A stretch of 9,368 nt of DNA from an uncultured Clostridium sp. (lineage in GTDB: Bacteria; Bacillota; Clostridia; TANB77; CAG-508): assembly GCA_900556945.1 (NCBI GenBank), contig USQP01000018.1, positions 1 to 9,368 of the forward strand, in the 5' to 3' direction. The notes under the pieces were generated by a model. The model saw only the letters and a list, made by a program, of their open reading frames with translations. It ran no database searches and was not told the origin of the DNA. Shown here one piece after another: positions 1 through 6,439 of the stretch. Positions within the stretch are counted from its first letter, which is position 1; each line of letters begins with the position of its first letter. A program made the position numbers and the translations under genes.

Positions 1-2
1 CT

Positions 3-35
3 TCGTCGGCAGCGTCAGATGTGTATAAGAGACAG
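3..35 (+). other. Nextera/Tn5 read-1 adapter left on contig end
   Basis: These 33 bases match the Illumina Nextera read-1 transposase adapter, which begins TCGTCGGCAGCGTC and ends with the 19-bp Tn5 mosaic end (ending AAGAGACAG). This is library-preparation sequence, not genome. It means base 36 is the first possible genomic base and that the gene starting here is cut by the contig edge. The identification comes from memory of the adapter sequence and matches over its full length. Confidence 0.97.
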
Positions 36-37
36 AT

Positions 38-127
38 GATAAATTAAAAGAGATAGCTAATTTGTCAGAAAAATTGAATAAATGTAAATTTAGTATACCA
101 TATATATATCGGACAAGAACTAGTTAA
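38..127 (+). CDS. C-terminal tail of an unidentified reading frame (5' truncated)
   Basis: An open frame enters from the adapter junction and runs to a TAA at 125-127. It encodes 29 residues beginning DKLKEIANLSEKL and ending in PYIYRTRTS. The composition looks coding: a charged helix followed by a short basic tail, and the other two frames are stopped early. The gene is too truncated to assign. It may be the end of a separate upstream gene, with the next frame starting 10 bases later. Alternatively it may be the true N-terminal part of the 138-1520 protein, separated by a one-base frameshift, because that protein has no ribosome binding site at its apparent start. Confidence 0.4.
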   Translation, partial: DKLKEIANLSEKLNKCKFSIPYIYRTRTS

Positions 128-137
128 AAACGGGTGT

Positions 138-1520
138 GTGAATTCTTTTTGTGAGAATAGTGATTTTCGATCTTTTAAAAGCGAGTTTCCTGACATTAAT
201 GATAGGCTATTAGACTTTCCAGAGGAAGAACGATTAGACTTCTTCAAATTTGCCAATAATCTAGGCTGTTTTAGTACGAAAAAGATGTTAGATAAACAAG
301 GAAGAGAGACCCAAACAACTTTTAGCAAAAAAGCTTCCACGATAATGGCATCTTTGTTAAAAACAGAAGAAATGAAACTAGGAAATTATCATGGATTATT
401 TGATTCCATGCCATTTGAAACAGAACCTAGTCAAGGATTTCTGAAATTTATATCAGAAGAAAAAGTAGAAAAAAAGAAAGATGAAAACGGAAGAACAATT
501 AGAAGAGAAATTAAACTTGAAAATTTAGAATTATTAATGAACTTAGAAAAAAGTCATCCAGGCATGTTTACGAAAGTCATGACCAATTTTGAAGAAGCAA
601 AATCTTACCGAAAATGCTTGGATGAAAATGGAAAACCAATCCAAATTTCGTGGGAAGAAGCGTTTAAAAAGTTTTATTTATCCAATAAATATGTAGGAAT
701 CACCAGAGAAAATGCAGATATTGCAGAATTATTTGGCTCAAAAGGATTGTCTCAACAAGTATTTGAAAAGGCAAGTGAATTAAGAAGGCAGGCAAAACAA
801 AAAGAAATACCAGAACATATTTTAGACAAAAGAATAAAAGAAGAAACTATTTTAGAAAGTATTGAAAGAATAAAACAGCAAACAGAAGCAGAATTAGGAA
901 ATGGAAAACAAATGATAGAAGAACTGTATGAAAAACAATTTACCTATGAATGGCTTAATAAAAATGATCCACACAATAGTATAATGGGGTTGTTTTGTAG
1001 CTGTTGTGGAACAATTACAAGTAGCTATTATGGAAAAGATATTGCTAAAGCAAGTGTAATTGCACCAGATGTTCAAAATTTAGTTGTTAGAAATTCTCAT
1101 GGAGAAATTGTTTCAAAAGGGACAATGTATGTAAATAAAGAAAGAGGATATGGAGTTATCAACGATTTTGAACTAAACCAAAATTATCGTCATCACGAAA
1201 ATCAGACAGGAAGATATAACGTAGAAGAAGGAAGCAAGGAAGAACAAGAAAGAGATATGATATTTAAAGCTTTTCAAAGAGGATTGAAAGCATTTATTGA
1301 AGAATATGATAGGGAAAATCCCGATAAGCCGATAAAACAGATAAATATTGGTATGGGATATAATCGATTGAAAAGACAAGTAGAACAGTTCAAAAAGGCA
1401 ACATCTAATTTAACAGTACCATCAGAATATCGATTCCAAGATGCTATGACAAATGACCAACACATTCTTTATGAAAGAAAAGAAGAAAGAAAAATAGTGA
1501 ATGGAGGAGAGGAAAGATGA
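138..1520 (+). CDS. Uncharacterised 460-residue protein with CxCC motif
   Basis: I do not recognise a named family. The protein appears soluble: no signal peptide or membrane segment is visible. Residues 1-280 are mostly charged helix. A CSCC cysteine cluster (Cys287, Cys289, Cys290) follows, within GLFCSCCGTITSS. After it come alternating strand-like stretches (about residues 306-347), a helix (about 374-390) and a strand ending in INIGMGYN (about 402-409). This order loosely resembles an acyltransferase (GNAT-like) fold, but that is inference. The GTG start at 138 is weak: the preceding bases hold no GGAGG-like site, and the frame stays open back to a TGA at 75 with no other ATG, GTG or TTG. 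The real N-terminus may lie in the overlapping upstream frame. The stop overlaps the next gene's start (ATGA), so the two are probably translated together. Confidence 0.8.
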   Translation: MNSFCENSDFRSFKSEFPDINDRLLDFPEEERLDFFKFANNLGCFSTKKMLDKQGRETQTTFSKKASTIMASLLKTEEMKLGNYHGLFDSMPFETEPSQGFLKFISEEKVEKKKDENGRTIRREIKLENLELLMNLEKSHPGMFTKVMTNFEEAKSYRKCLDENGKPIQISWEEAFKKFYLSNKYVGITRENADIAELFGSKGLSQQVFEKASELRRQAKQKEIPEHILDKRIKEETILESIERIKQQTEAELGNGKQMIEELYEKQFTYEWLNKNDPHNSIMGLFCSCCGTITSSYYGKDIAKASVIAPDVQNLVVRNSHGEIVSKGTMYVNKERGYGVINDFELNQNYRHHENQTGRYNVEEGSKEEQERDMIFKAFQRGLKAFIEEYDRENPDKPIKQINIGMGYNRLKRQVEQFKKATSNLTVPSEYRFQDAMTNDQHILYERKEERKIVNGGEER

Positions 1521-1918
1521 GATTAGATTTCATACAAACGAAACTGGTAGGGCTTACGATGGAACTTGATCTAAAAACGAGAGAATATAAAACACTTTGC
1601 GAAAAGCTAGAAATGGTAAAAGCAAAAAATATAGAGGCAAATGATCCAAGATTATTAGAAGTAAGAGAAATGTTTCAGAAAAATCATGATGAAATAGTGA
1701 AGATAAACAGAAAAATAAAAGAATTAGAAGAGTATCAAAAAAAGATAGATAACCAGACATTTGAAAAATATGATGATAGGAATCTTTTTAAAGGCAAAAA
1801 GAAAAATACGACTAATACAAGTGAAAAAGAAGCAAATATTATTACGGTTAAAGAAAAGGAGACCATATGGGAAAAGGTTCTTAGAAAAATAAAGAAAATG
1901 CTAAATAGAAAAGGATAA
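1517..1918 (+). CDS. Small coiled-coil hypothetical protein, coupled to upstream gene
   Basis: This 133-residue protein is of unknown function. Its ATG overlaps the stop of the upstream gene in an ATGA arrangement, and a strong purine-rich ribosome binding site (GGAGGAGAGG, 1503-1512) lies inside the upstream coding sequence. Residues about 5-75 are a charged, heptad-like helix rich in Leu, Glu and Lys, predicted to form a coiled coil. Residues about 93-108 are a polar Lys/Thr/Asn linker, and the C-terminus (about 115-133) is a basic amphipathic helix containing WEKVLRKIKKML. It could be a partner or chaperone-like companion of the 460-residue protein, but only the gene overlap supports that. 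A hairpin with a T-run just downstream suggests this gene ends a two-gene unit distinct from the division cluster. Confidence 0.75.
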   Translation: MRLDFIQTKLVGLTMELDLKTREYKTLCEKLEMVKAKNIEANDPRLLEVREMFQKNHDEIVKINRKIKELEEYQKKIDNQTFEKYDDRNLFKGKKKNTTNTSEKEANIITVKEKETIWEKVLRKIKKMLNRKG

Positions 1919-1932
1919 GAATTTATTTAAAT

Positions 1933-1979
1933 AAAAGTTCTAAAATTTCAGTAGAAATATTGATGTTTTAGAACTTTTT
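1933..1979 (+). terminator. Rho-independent terminator-like hairpin after the two unknown genes
   Basis: Arms AAAAGTTCTAAAA (1933-1945) and TTTTAGAACTTTT (1966-1978) form a perfect 13-bp stem around a 20-base loop, ending in a short T-run. The stem is AT-rich and the loop long, so it is weaker than a classic terminator. It sits 14 bases after the stop at 1918 and separates the unknown pair from murA. The A-run on the left arm would let it act in both directions. Confidence 0.55.
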
Positions 1980-1983
1980 AACA

Positions 1984-2011
1984 TTCACTTTTTACGTAAA
2001 GAAAACATAAT
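1984..2011 (+). promoter_or_regulatory. Possible sigma-A promoter for murA
   Basis: TTCACT (1984-1989; 4 of 6 to TTGACA) and CATAAT (2006-2011; 5 of 6 to TATAAT) are separated by 16 bases. They lie between the upstream terminator and murA, leaving a leader of about 25-30 bases. The region is AT-rich, so chance matches are common and this is only a candidate. Confidence 0.35.
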
Positions 2012-2044
2012 ATATAGCAAAATAACGTGAAAGGTGGGAGAATT

Positions 2045-2623
2045 ATGTCAGACTACATAATAGAAGGTGGCAAAAGACTAGAAGGAGAAGTAGAAATATC
2101 AGGCTCAAAAAATGCAGCATTACCTATTATTGCAGCCACTATTTTAAATGGAGGAAAAACGACACTATATAATGTGCCAAACATACACGACACGCAAATG
2201 ATGTTTGAAATATTAAGAAAACTAGGAGGAACGGTAACAAAGAAGTCTAATAAAGTAATAATAGATACTAGTAACATAGATAAGTATGAAATACCAGAAG
2301 ACCTGATGAGACAAATGCGTTCTTCTGTAATTTTTGTTGGTAGCTTGGTGGGAAAACATAGAAAAGTTACCTTTTCTTATCCAGGAGGATGTGACATTGG
2401 AACAAGACCAATTGAATTGCATTTAAAGGCTTTTGAAAAATTAGGAATAAATATTAACAAAAACTATGGAAATATTGCGTGTAGTTGTGATAAAATAATA
2501 GGAGAAAAAATAGACTTAGATTTTCCAAGTGTTGGTGCAACAGAAAATGCAATTCTAGCAAGTTGCTTAGCAGAACGGAAAAACCATTATAATGAACGCC
2601 GCAAGAGAACCAGAAATAGTTGA
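2045..2623 (+). CDS. murA: MurA N-terminal fragment as read from the raw sequence
   Basis: This is the frame that would actually be translated from the murA start. It encodes 192 residues. Residues 1-177 are authentic MurA, including Lys22 and catalytic-loop Cys116. The last 15 (from RKNHYNE to the stop) are out-of-frame sequence after the extra base at 2576. As drawn, the product lacks the second half of the two-domain enzyme and would not be active alone, because the active site lies between the two domains. Confidence 0.85.
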   Translation: MSDYIIEGGKRLEGEVEISGSKNAALPIIAATILNGGKTTLYNVPNIHDTQMMFEILRKLGGTVTKKSNKVIIDTSNIDKYEIPEDLMRQMRSSVIFVGSLVGKHRKVTFSYPGGCDIGTRPIELHLKAFEKLGININKNYGNIACSCDKIIGEKIDLDFPSVGATENAILASCLAERKNHYNERRKRTRNS

Positions 2624-3296
2624 TTTGGAAAAATTTTTAAATAAAATGGGAGCGAAAATAAAAGGTGCAGGTTCAAGTCAAATTGAAGTTGAAGGTGTAA
2701 AGCACTTAAAAGATATAAGCTATAACATTATGCCTGATAGAATTGAAACAGGGACATTTTTATGTATAGCAGCAATGAATCACGCAAATATTCTTGTAAA
2801 AAATATAGAGGAAACTCATATTACACCAATTATTAATAAATTAGAAGAAACGGGCTGTAATTTAAAGATAAGAAAAAAACAAATAGAAATTTTAGCTCCC
2901 AAGAAACTAAAGGCAGTTAATATTAAAACAATGCCATATCCAGGATTTCCTACAGATATGCAATCCATTTTTGCAACTTTATTAACAACGGCTAAGGGAA
3001 GTTCAATTATAGTAGAAAATATATTTGAAAATCGATATAAATACACACAAGAATTAGTTCGAATGGGAGCAAAAATTTCAGTGGAAGGTAAGACAGCTGT
3101 AATAAAAGGTGTTAGAAAATTATATGGAGCAAATGTAAAAGCGACAGACTTGAGGGGTGGAGCAGCTTTAGTAATGGCAGCAACAGTAGCAAAGGGAATA
3201 ACAAAAATAGAAAATATAGAATATATATTAAGAGGATATGAAAAGTTTGACCAAAAGCTAGAAAAATTAGGAGTGCATATCCAAAAAATAAAATAA
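2592..3296 (+). CDS. murA: MurA C-terminal fragment as read from the raw sequence
   Basis: This frame continues MurA after the shift. The ATG at 2592 is an internal methionine (residue 183 of the repaired protein), not a real start: no ribosome binding site precedes it and the conserved sequence already begins upstream, at the GGA of 2577. The 234 residues contain NAAREPEIVD, the FPTDMQ loop with the proposed catalytic Asp, ENRYKYTQELVRMGA and the terminal RGYEKFDQKLEKLG motif, so the C-terminal half is intact. Confidence 0.85.
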   Translation: MNAAREPEIVDLEKFLNKMGAKIKGAGSSQIEVEGVKHLKDISYNIMPDRIETGTFLCIAAMNHANILVKNIEETHITPIINKLEETGCNLKIRKKQIEILAPKKLKAVNIKTMPYPGFPTDMQSIFATLLTTAKGSSIIVENIFENRYKYTQELVRMGAKISVEGKTAVIKGVRKLYGANVKATDLRGGAALVMAATVAKGITKIENIEYILRGYEKFDQKLEKLGVHIQKIK

Positions 3297-3303
3297 GATA
3301 AGA

Positions 3304-3324
3304 TAAGGGCATAAATTGCCCTTA
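3304..3324 (+). other. 8-bp hairpin between murA and ftsQ
   Basis: TAAGGGCA (3304-3311) and TGCCCTTA (3317-3324) pair perfectly around a TAAAT loop. No T-run follows; the next bases lead straight to the ftsQ ribosome binding site. It is therefore unlikely to be a full terminator and may instead protect or separate message ends within the operon. Confidence 0.5.
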
Positions 3325-3337
3325 AGAAATTCATTCT

Positions 3338-3355
3338 AAAGGAGGAATAGAATTG
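3338..3355 (+). promoter_or_regulatory. Ribosome binding site setting the TTG start of ftsQ
   Basis: AAAGGAGGA (3338-3346 region) lies 8-9 bases before the TTG at 3353. No ATG or GTG is suitably placed, so this site decides that translation begins at the rarer TTG codon. Confidence 0.85.
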
Positions 3356-4357
3356 GCAAGAAAAACAAGAGATACGCAAATAAATTTATATAATAGGGAT
3401 AATGGACAAGCTAAGAAAAAAGAAATAGAAATGGATAGAGAAAAGAAAAAGAAGGCAAAAGAGCGTGAGAAAAGGATCAAAGAAGGAAAAAAGAAAAAAA
3501 TAGAAGATGCATTTGATTTAGAAACAGAAACAGTTATTCAAATGACAAATAAAAATAAAATAAAAAAAGAAGAACAAAGAAAAAAGGAGCTAGCAAAGCA
3601 AGCAAGAAAAAGAAAAAAAAGAAATAAAAAAATCAAATTTTTCTTAAAGTTGTTTTTTTGGATTGGACTAATTTCTGGCGCAATTATTTTTGCTTTAACA
3701 TCACCAATTTTTAATATAAAGAACATAAATGTAATAAATAATAGTGAGGTATCAAGCGATACAATAATTAGCTTATCTGGATTAAAACCAGATGAAAATA
3801 TTTTTAGATTTTATAAGGGAAATGTTGCTAATAAAATAAAAGAAAATTCATATATTGAAAATATAAAAATACATAGAAAGTTACCAAATACAATTGAAAT
3901 TGAAGTAGAGGAAAGAGTAGCTAAATATAGTATTGATTATATGGGAAAATATGCCTATATCAATACACAAGGATATATATTAGAAATCTCGGAAGATAGC
4001 AAAGGACTTCCTATTATACAAGGAATAACGACAAAAGAGGAAGAAGTAGTGCCTGGAAATAGGCTAAACAATGAAGACTTGAGTAGTTTAGAAGAAGTGA
4101 TAAAGATTACGAATTCTGCTAGTGAAAATGGATTAGACGGGAAAGTCACAAGTATTGACATTAGTGATAAAAATGAGTATATTCTATACATAGAGGAAGA
4201 AAAGAAAAAAGTACATTTAGGAGATGCTACTAATTTGAGCAACAAAATGCTATATGTGGTAGCAATTATGGAACAGGAGTCTGGAAATGAGGGAGACATT
4301 TATATTAATGGAGATTTAAATAATAAATTTCAACCTTATTTTAGAGAGAAACTATAA
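3353..4357 (+). CDS. ftsQ: Cell division protein FtsQ/DivIB
   Basis: FtsQ/DivIB is a bitopic divisome protein that works with DivIC/FtsB and FtsL to position and regulate septal wall synthesis. The 334-residue product has the expected layout. A cytoplasmic tail spans residues 1-95, one membrane helix about 96-118 (LFFWIGLISGAIIFAL), and an extracytoplasmic POTRA-type domain about 119-190 (FNIKNINVINN through LPNTIEIEVEERVAKY). A FtsQ/DivIB beta domain reaches to about residue 325. The tail is unusually basic: 27 of residues 21-95 are lysine, and the DNA encoding it contains several A-runs. The gene sits between murA and the DUF881 pair, as in other Clostridia and close to the Bacillus order. 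Translation starts at TTG behind a strong ribosome binding site. Sequence similarity in this family is low, so the call rests on topology, the POTRA motif and context. Confidence 0.92.
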   Translation: MARKTRDTQINLYNRDNGQAKKKEIEMDREKKKKAKEREKRIKEGKKKKIEDAFDLETETVIQMTNKNKIKKEEQRKKELAKQARKRKKRNKKIKFFLKLFFWIGLISGAIIFALTSPIFNIKNINVINNSEVSSDTIISLSGLKPDENIFRFYKGNVANKIKENSYIENIKIHRKLPNTIEIEVEERVAKYSIDYMGKYAYINTQGYILEISEDSKGLPIIQGITTKEEEVVPGNRLNNEDLSSLEEVIKITNSASENGLDGKVTSIDISDKNEYILYIEEEKKKVHLGDATNLSNKMLYVVAIMEQESGNEGDIYINGDLNNKFQPYFREKL

Positions 4358-4382
4358 AAAAATTATAAAGAAAGGTGAATAT

Positions 4383-5099
4383 ATGTTGAATAAAAAAATT
4401 ATTAGTATCGTTTTAGGAATCATGTGTTTTGCATTGACTTTAGGAATATGTGTTCAAATTCGAACTGTAAAAAATTCCAATTCAACCGTTAGCAATAATT
4501 ATGAGGAAAACAATCTAAGAGCAGAAGTACTAAAATATAAAGAGAAATATGATAACAAATACAAAGAATTAGAAAAGGCAGAAGAAGAGTTGGAAAAAGA
4601 AAGGCAAAATTCAACTCAAAATAATAGCGAGCTAGAAAAAAAGGAAGAAGCAATCAAAGAAGGAAATAAGATAATTGGATTAACCGAGGTAACAGGACCA
4701 GGAGTAATTATTACATTAAGTGATAGCAAAAAAGACACGAGTACAGTACTTAATCCTAGTAGTCTACTAGTTCACGATGTAGATGTTTTAAGTGTAGTAA
4801 ATGAGTTAAAAAACGCAGGAGCAGAAGCCATATCAATTAATGACCAAAGACTCGTTACAACAACTAGCATTTCATGTGGGGGAAATATCATAGATATTAA
4901 TGGAGAAAAAGTAGGAACGCCTTTTGTTATAAAAGCAATTGGGCTTCCAGAACAATTAGCTGGACTATCGAGACCAGGAGGATATTTAGAAATATTAAAA
5001 AATGCTAGCGTTGGAGCAGAATTAAAAAAGTCAAATAATATAACCATACCGAAATATGCAGGAGTTATTAATTACCAATATATGAAAGTAGTTAAGTAA
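4383..5099 (+). CDS. ylxW: DUF881 membrane protein, YlxW-like
   Basis: This 238-residue protein has an N-terminal membrane anchor (about residues 5-25, IISIVLGIMCFALTLGI). An extracytoplasmic coiled coil follows (about 42-95, rich in Glu and Lys), then the DUF881 domain (about 98-236). Landmarks are VTGPGVIITLSDS, LKNAGAEAISINDQR and FVIKAIG. The biochemical role is unknown; the family regularly sits between divIB and sbp in Bacillota division clusters (ylxW and ylxX in Bacillus). It begins 25 bases after ftsQ behind AAAGGTGA (4371-4378) and is followed by a second DUF881 gene, evidently an old tandem duplication. The ylxW versus ylxX name is assigned by position only. Confidence 0.92.
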   Translation: MLNKKIISIVLGIMCFALTLGICVQIRTVKNSNSTVSNNYEENNLRAEVLKYKEKYDNKYKELEKAEEELEKERQNSTQNNSELEKKEEAIKEGNKIIGLTEVTGPGVIITLSDSKKDTSTVLNPSSLLVHDVDVLSVVNELKNAGAEAISINDQRLVTTTSISCGGNIIDINGEKVGTPFVIKAIGLPEQLAGLSRPGGYLEILKNASVGAELKKSNNITIPKYAGVINYQYMKVVK

Positions 5100-5117
5100 T
5101 CGAAAAAGAAGGAGAGG

Positions 5118-5142
5118 TTGAAAAATAATTATTATTTTTCAA
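5118..5142 (+). other. AT-rich hairpin between the two DUF881 genes
   Basis: TTGAAAAATAA (5118-5128) and TTATTTTTCAA (5132-5142) form a perfect 11-bp stem with a three-base TTA loop. It lies 18 bases after the first DUF881 stop. The stem is nearly all AT and no T-run follows, so it is a weak terminator at best. An AAGGAGAGG stretch (5109-5117) directly precedes it, so a 9-codon TTG-initiated reading frame (5118-5147) could also be imagined; nothing else supports it. Confidence 0.45.
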
Positions 5143-5175
5143 ATTAGAAGTCTTAAGAAAGGAATGAGAGGTAAC

Positions 5176-5883
5176 ATGAAAAAGACCATAAAAAAGGGTA
5201 AAATTACTATGGCTATCACAATCGGAATAGCTTGCTTTGCATTAGCTTTGGTTATGTCCATGCAATTCAAAATTGTAAATGAAACGGATATTACTTCTAT
5301 TGAAAACATGAGAGAAGATGAACTAAGAACAGAACTGGCAAATTGGAAATCAAAATATGAAGAGACAGAAACAAAATATGAAGAAACAGTTGCTAAAATT
5401 GAGGAGTATAAGCAAACAAAACAATCAAATGAAGAGACTGAAAAGATAGTAGAACAAGAATTAGAACAAGTTGATTTAACTTTAGGAAAAACAGATGTAC
5501 AAGGTGAGGGAATAGAAGTAACGTTAAAAGATACGGAGAATGAGGAAATTGCAAGAATAAATGCAGATGACTTATTAATTATTGTTAATTCTTTAAAAAT
5601 GGCAGGAGCAGAAGCGATTTCAATTAATGATGAAAGAATCATTAATATGAGTGATATAGTGGATATTAATGATTCTTTTATAAAGATAAATGGACAAAGA
5701 ATATTAGCTCCCTATGTGATTAAAGCAATTGGAAATTCATCTTATTTAGAAACAGCATTAACAGGAAATGGTGGACATGTAGATGAGATGAAAAAAATAG
5801 GTCAAAACGTTTCTATTCAGAAGCTTGATAAAGTAAAAATTCTTAAATATAAGGATGAGATAAGTACAAAATATATGCAATAA
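5176..5883 (+). CDS. ylxX: DUF881 membrane protein, YlxX-like
   Basis: This 235-residue paralogue of the preceding gene has the same architecture. It has a basic N-terminus, a membrane helix at about residues 10-30 (ITMAITIGIACFALALVMSM) and a Glu-rich coiled coil at about 45-95. The DUF881 domain follows, with VQGEGIEVTLKD, LKMAGAEAISINDER and YVIKAIG. Function is unknown but the location in the division operon is conserved. I chose ATG 5176 over ATG 5164: the AAAGGA site directly abuts 5164, whereas GAGAGG (5166-5171) is placed for 5176, and MKKTIKKGK is the more typical start. The longer start would add only MRGN. The 76-base gap to the previous gene, holding a hairpin, is larger than most in this operon. 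Confidence 0.92.
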   Translation: MKKTIKKGKITMAITIGIACFALALVMSMQFKIVNETDITSIENMREDELRTELANWKSKYEETETKYEETVAKIEEYKQTKQSNEETEKIVEQELEQVDLTLGKTDVQGEGIEVTLKDTENEEIARINADDLLIIVNSLKMAGAEAISINDERIINMSDIVDINDSFIKINGQRILAPYVIKAIGNSSYLETALTGNGGHVDEMKKIGQNVSIQKLDKVKILKYKDEISTKYMQ

Positions 5884-5915
5884 CATAAAGAATAAAGATT
5901 AGGAGGAAAAATATT

Positions 5916-6308
5916 ATGATTTTTATAATGATATTGATTGGATGCATCTTAGGAGTATTAATTGGAATGAATGTTCCTATGATTTCATATACTTATTCAA
6001 GTTACCTTGCAATAGCAATTATAGCTGCACTAGATTCTGTGTTTGGAGGAATTACTTCAGTTATAAAGAAGAATTTTGATTTGAAAATATTTGTAACAGG
6101 TTTTTTTGGAAATGCTATTTTAGCAATTCTTCTAACAATATTGGGACAAAAATTAAATGTAGATATTTATTTGGCAGCAATTGTTGTATTTGTAGGAAGA
6201 ATGTTTGTGAATTTAGCAATTATAAGAAGATACTATGTAGATAAATGGATGAATAAATTTGAAAAAAGAAAATTAAAAAATACAGAAGAAAAAGCAGAAG
6301 ATAATTAA
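5916..6308 (+). CDS. sbp: Small basic protein Sbp (DUF1290)
   Basis: This 130-residue integral membrane protein of the DUF1290/Sbp family has four hydrophobic segments: about residues 2-20, 29-50, 57-77 and 84-105. A basic cytoplasmic-type tail rich in Lys and Glu follows. Typical landmarks are the opening glycine-rich helix ending in GMNVP, AALDSVFGG, FVTGFFGNA and VFVGRMFVNLAIIRR. The molecular role is not established; it is a near-constant neighbour of ftsA and ftsZ in Bacillota. AGGAGG (5901-5906) lies nine bases before the ATG. It follows the second DUF881 gene after 32 bases and appears to end the transcript that began at murA, because a hairpin and a new promoter come next. Confidence 0.93.
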   Translation: MIFIMILIGCILGVLIGMNVPMISYTYSSYLAIAIIAALDSVFGGITSVIKKNFDLKIFVTGFFGNAILAILLTILGQKLNVDIYLAAIVVFVGRMFVNLAIIRRYYVDKWMNKFEKRKLKNTEEKAEDN

Positions 6309-6316
6309 AGGGAAAC

Positions 6317-6439
6317 ATGAAAAAAGGCGGGAATGAAATCCTGCCTAAATATTTGTATAAAAATGTTAAAAATACATATTGCGAGAAATATTACAAAAAT
6401 ATTACGGCAATATTACAAAAATATAACAAATACTATTGA
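6317..6439 (+). CDS. Doubtful 40-codon open frame between sbp and ftsA
   Basis: ATG at 6317, eight bases after the sbp stop, opens a 40-residue frame (MKKGGNEILPKYLY at the start, KYNKYY at the end). A weak AAAGGGA precedes it. Against it: the frame contains a hairpin and four 11-bp repeats whose unit is not a multiple of three, its stop lies in the -35 box of the ftsA promoter, and the residues look like translated AT-rich repeat. I think it is probably not a gene. Confidence 0.15.
   Translation: MKKGGNEILPKYLYKNVKNTYCEKYYKNITAILQKYNKYY
6325..6346. terminator. Hairpin after sbp, terminator-like
   Basis: AGGCGGGA (6325-6332) and TCCTGCCT (6339-6346) form an 8-bp stem with one G-U pair and a six-base loop. 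This is the most GC-rich hairpin in the window. The run of six A before it (6320-6325) would read as a T-run on the minus strand, so it is a canonical terminator only in that direction. On the + strand it is followed by AAATATTTG, a poor T-run. It probably still marks the end of the murA-sbp transcript. Confidence 0.5.
6387..6430 (+). repeat. Four tandem 11-bp repeats upstream of the ftsA promoter
   Basis: Four consecutive 11-base units share the core AATATTAC (last copy AATATAAC) and start at 6387, 6398, 6409 and 6420. Units 1 and 3 are identical (AATATTACAAA); unit 2 ends GGC and unit 4 has one change in the core. A degenerate fifth unit can be aligned at 6375-6385 (7 of 11). The array ends five bases before the -35 box. 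An 11-bp spacing places each core on nearly the same face of the helix, which suits a protein-binding array, intrinsic bending or an UP element. Confidence 0.85.

Larger units (their letters stand above)
2045..3296 (+). pseudogene. murA: murA, UDP-N-acetylglucosamine 1-carboxyvinyltransferase, frameshifted
   Basis: MurA transfers enolpyruvate from phosphoenolpyruvate to UDP-GlcNAc, the first committed cytoplasmic step of peptidoglycan synthesis. The gene is complete but interrupted. Removing the C at 2576 joins the two reading frames into 416 residues, the normal family length, and restores LAEGKTIIMNAAREPEIVD, typical of MurA at this point. Key residues are present: Lys22 in SGSKNAALP, the PEP-site and fosfomycin-target Cys116 in PGGCDIGTRP, the Asp of FPTDMQ (Asp305 in E. 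coli numbering), ENRYKYTQEL, and the final RGYEKFDQKL motif. The ATG at 2045 follows AAGGTGGGAG (2031-2040); a GTG at 2027 in frame lies before this site and is unlikely to be used. The shift could be a sequencing or assembly error, or a real lesion tolerable if a second murA exists, as is common in low-GC Gram-positives. Confidence 0.93.

Noticed and set aside
2027..2044. GTG at 2027 as an upstream start for murA
   Set aside because: It lies before the AAGGTGGGAG ribosome binding site, and MurA proteins begin at the equivalent of the ATG at 2045.
2592..2594. ATG 2592 as the start of an independent gene
   Set aside because: The conserved MurA sequence continues upstream in the same frame from 2577 and no ribosome binding site precedes it; it is an internal methionine after a frameshift.
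2816..3379. Long minus-strand open frame opposite murA and ftsQ
   Set aside because: It is a shadow of the coding strand: its codons mirror well-supported MurA sequence, and the product is a Phe/Ile/Ser-rich translation with no family features.
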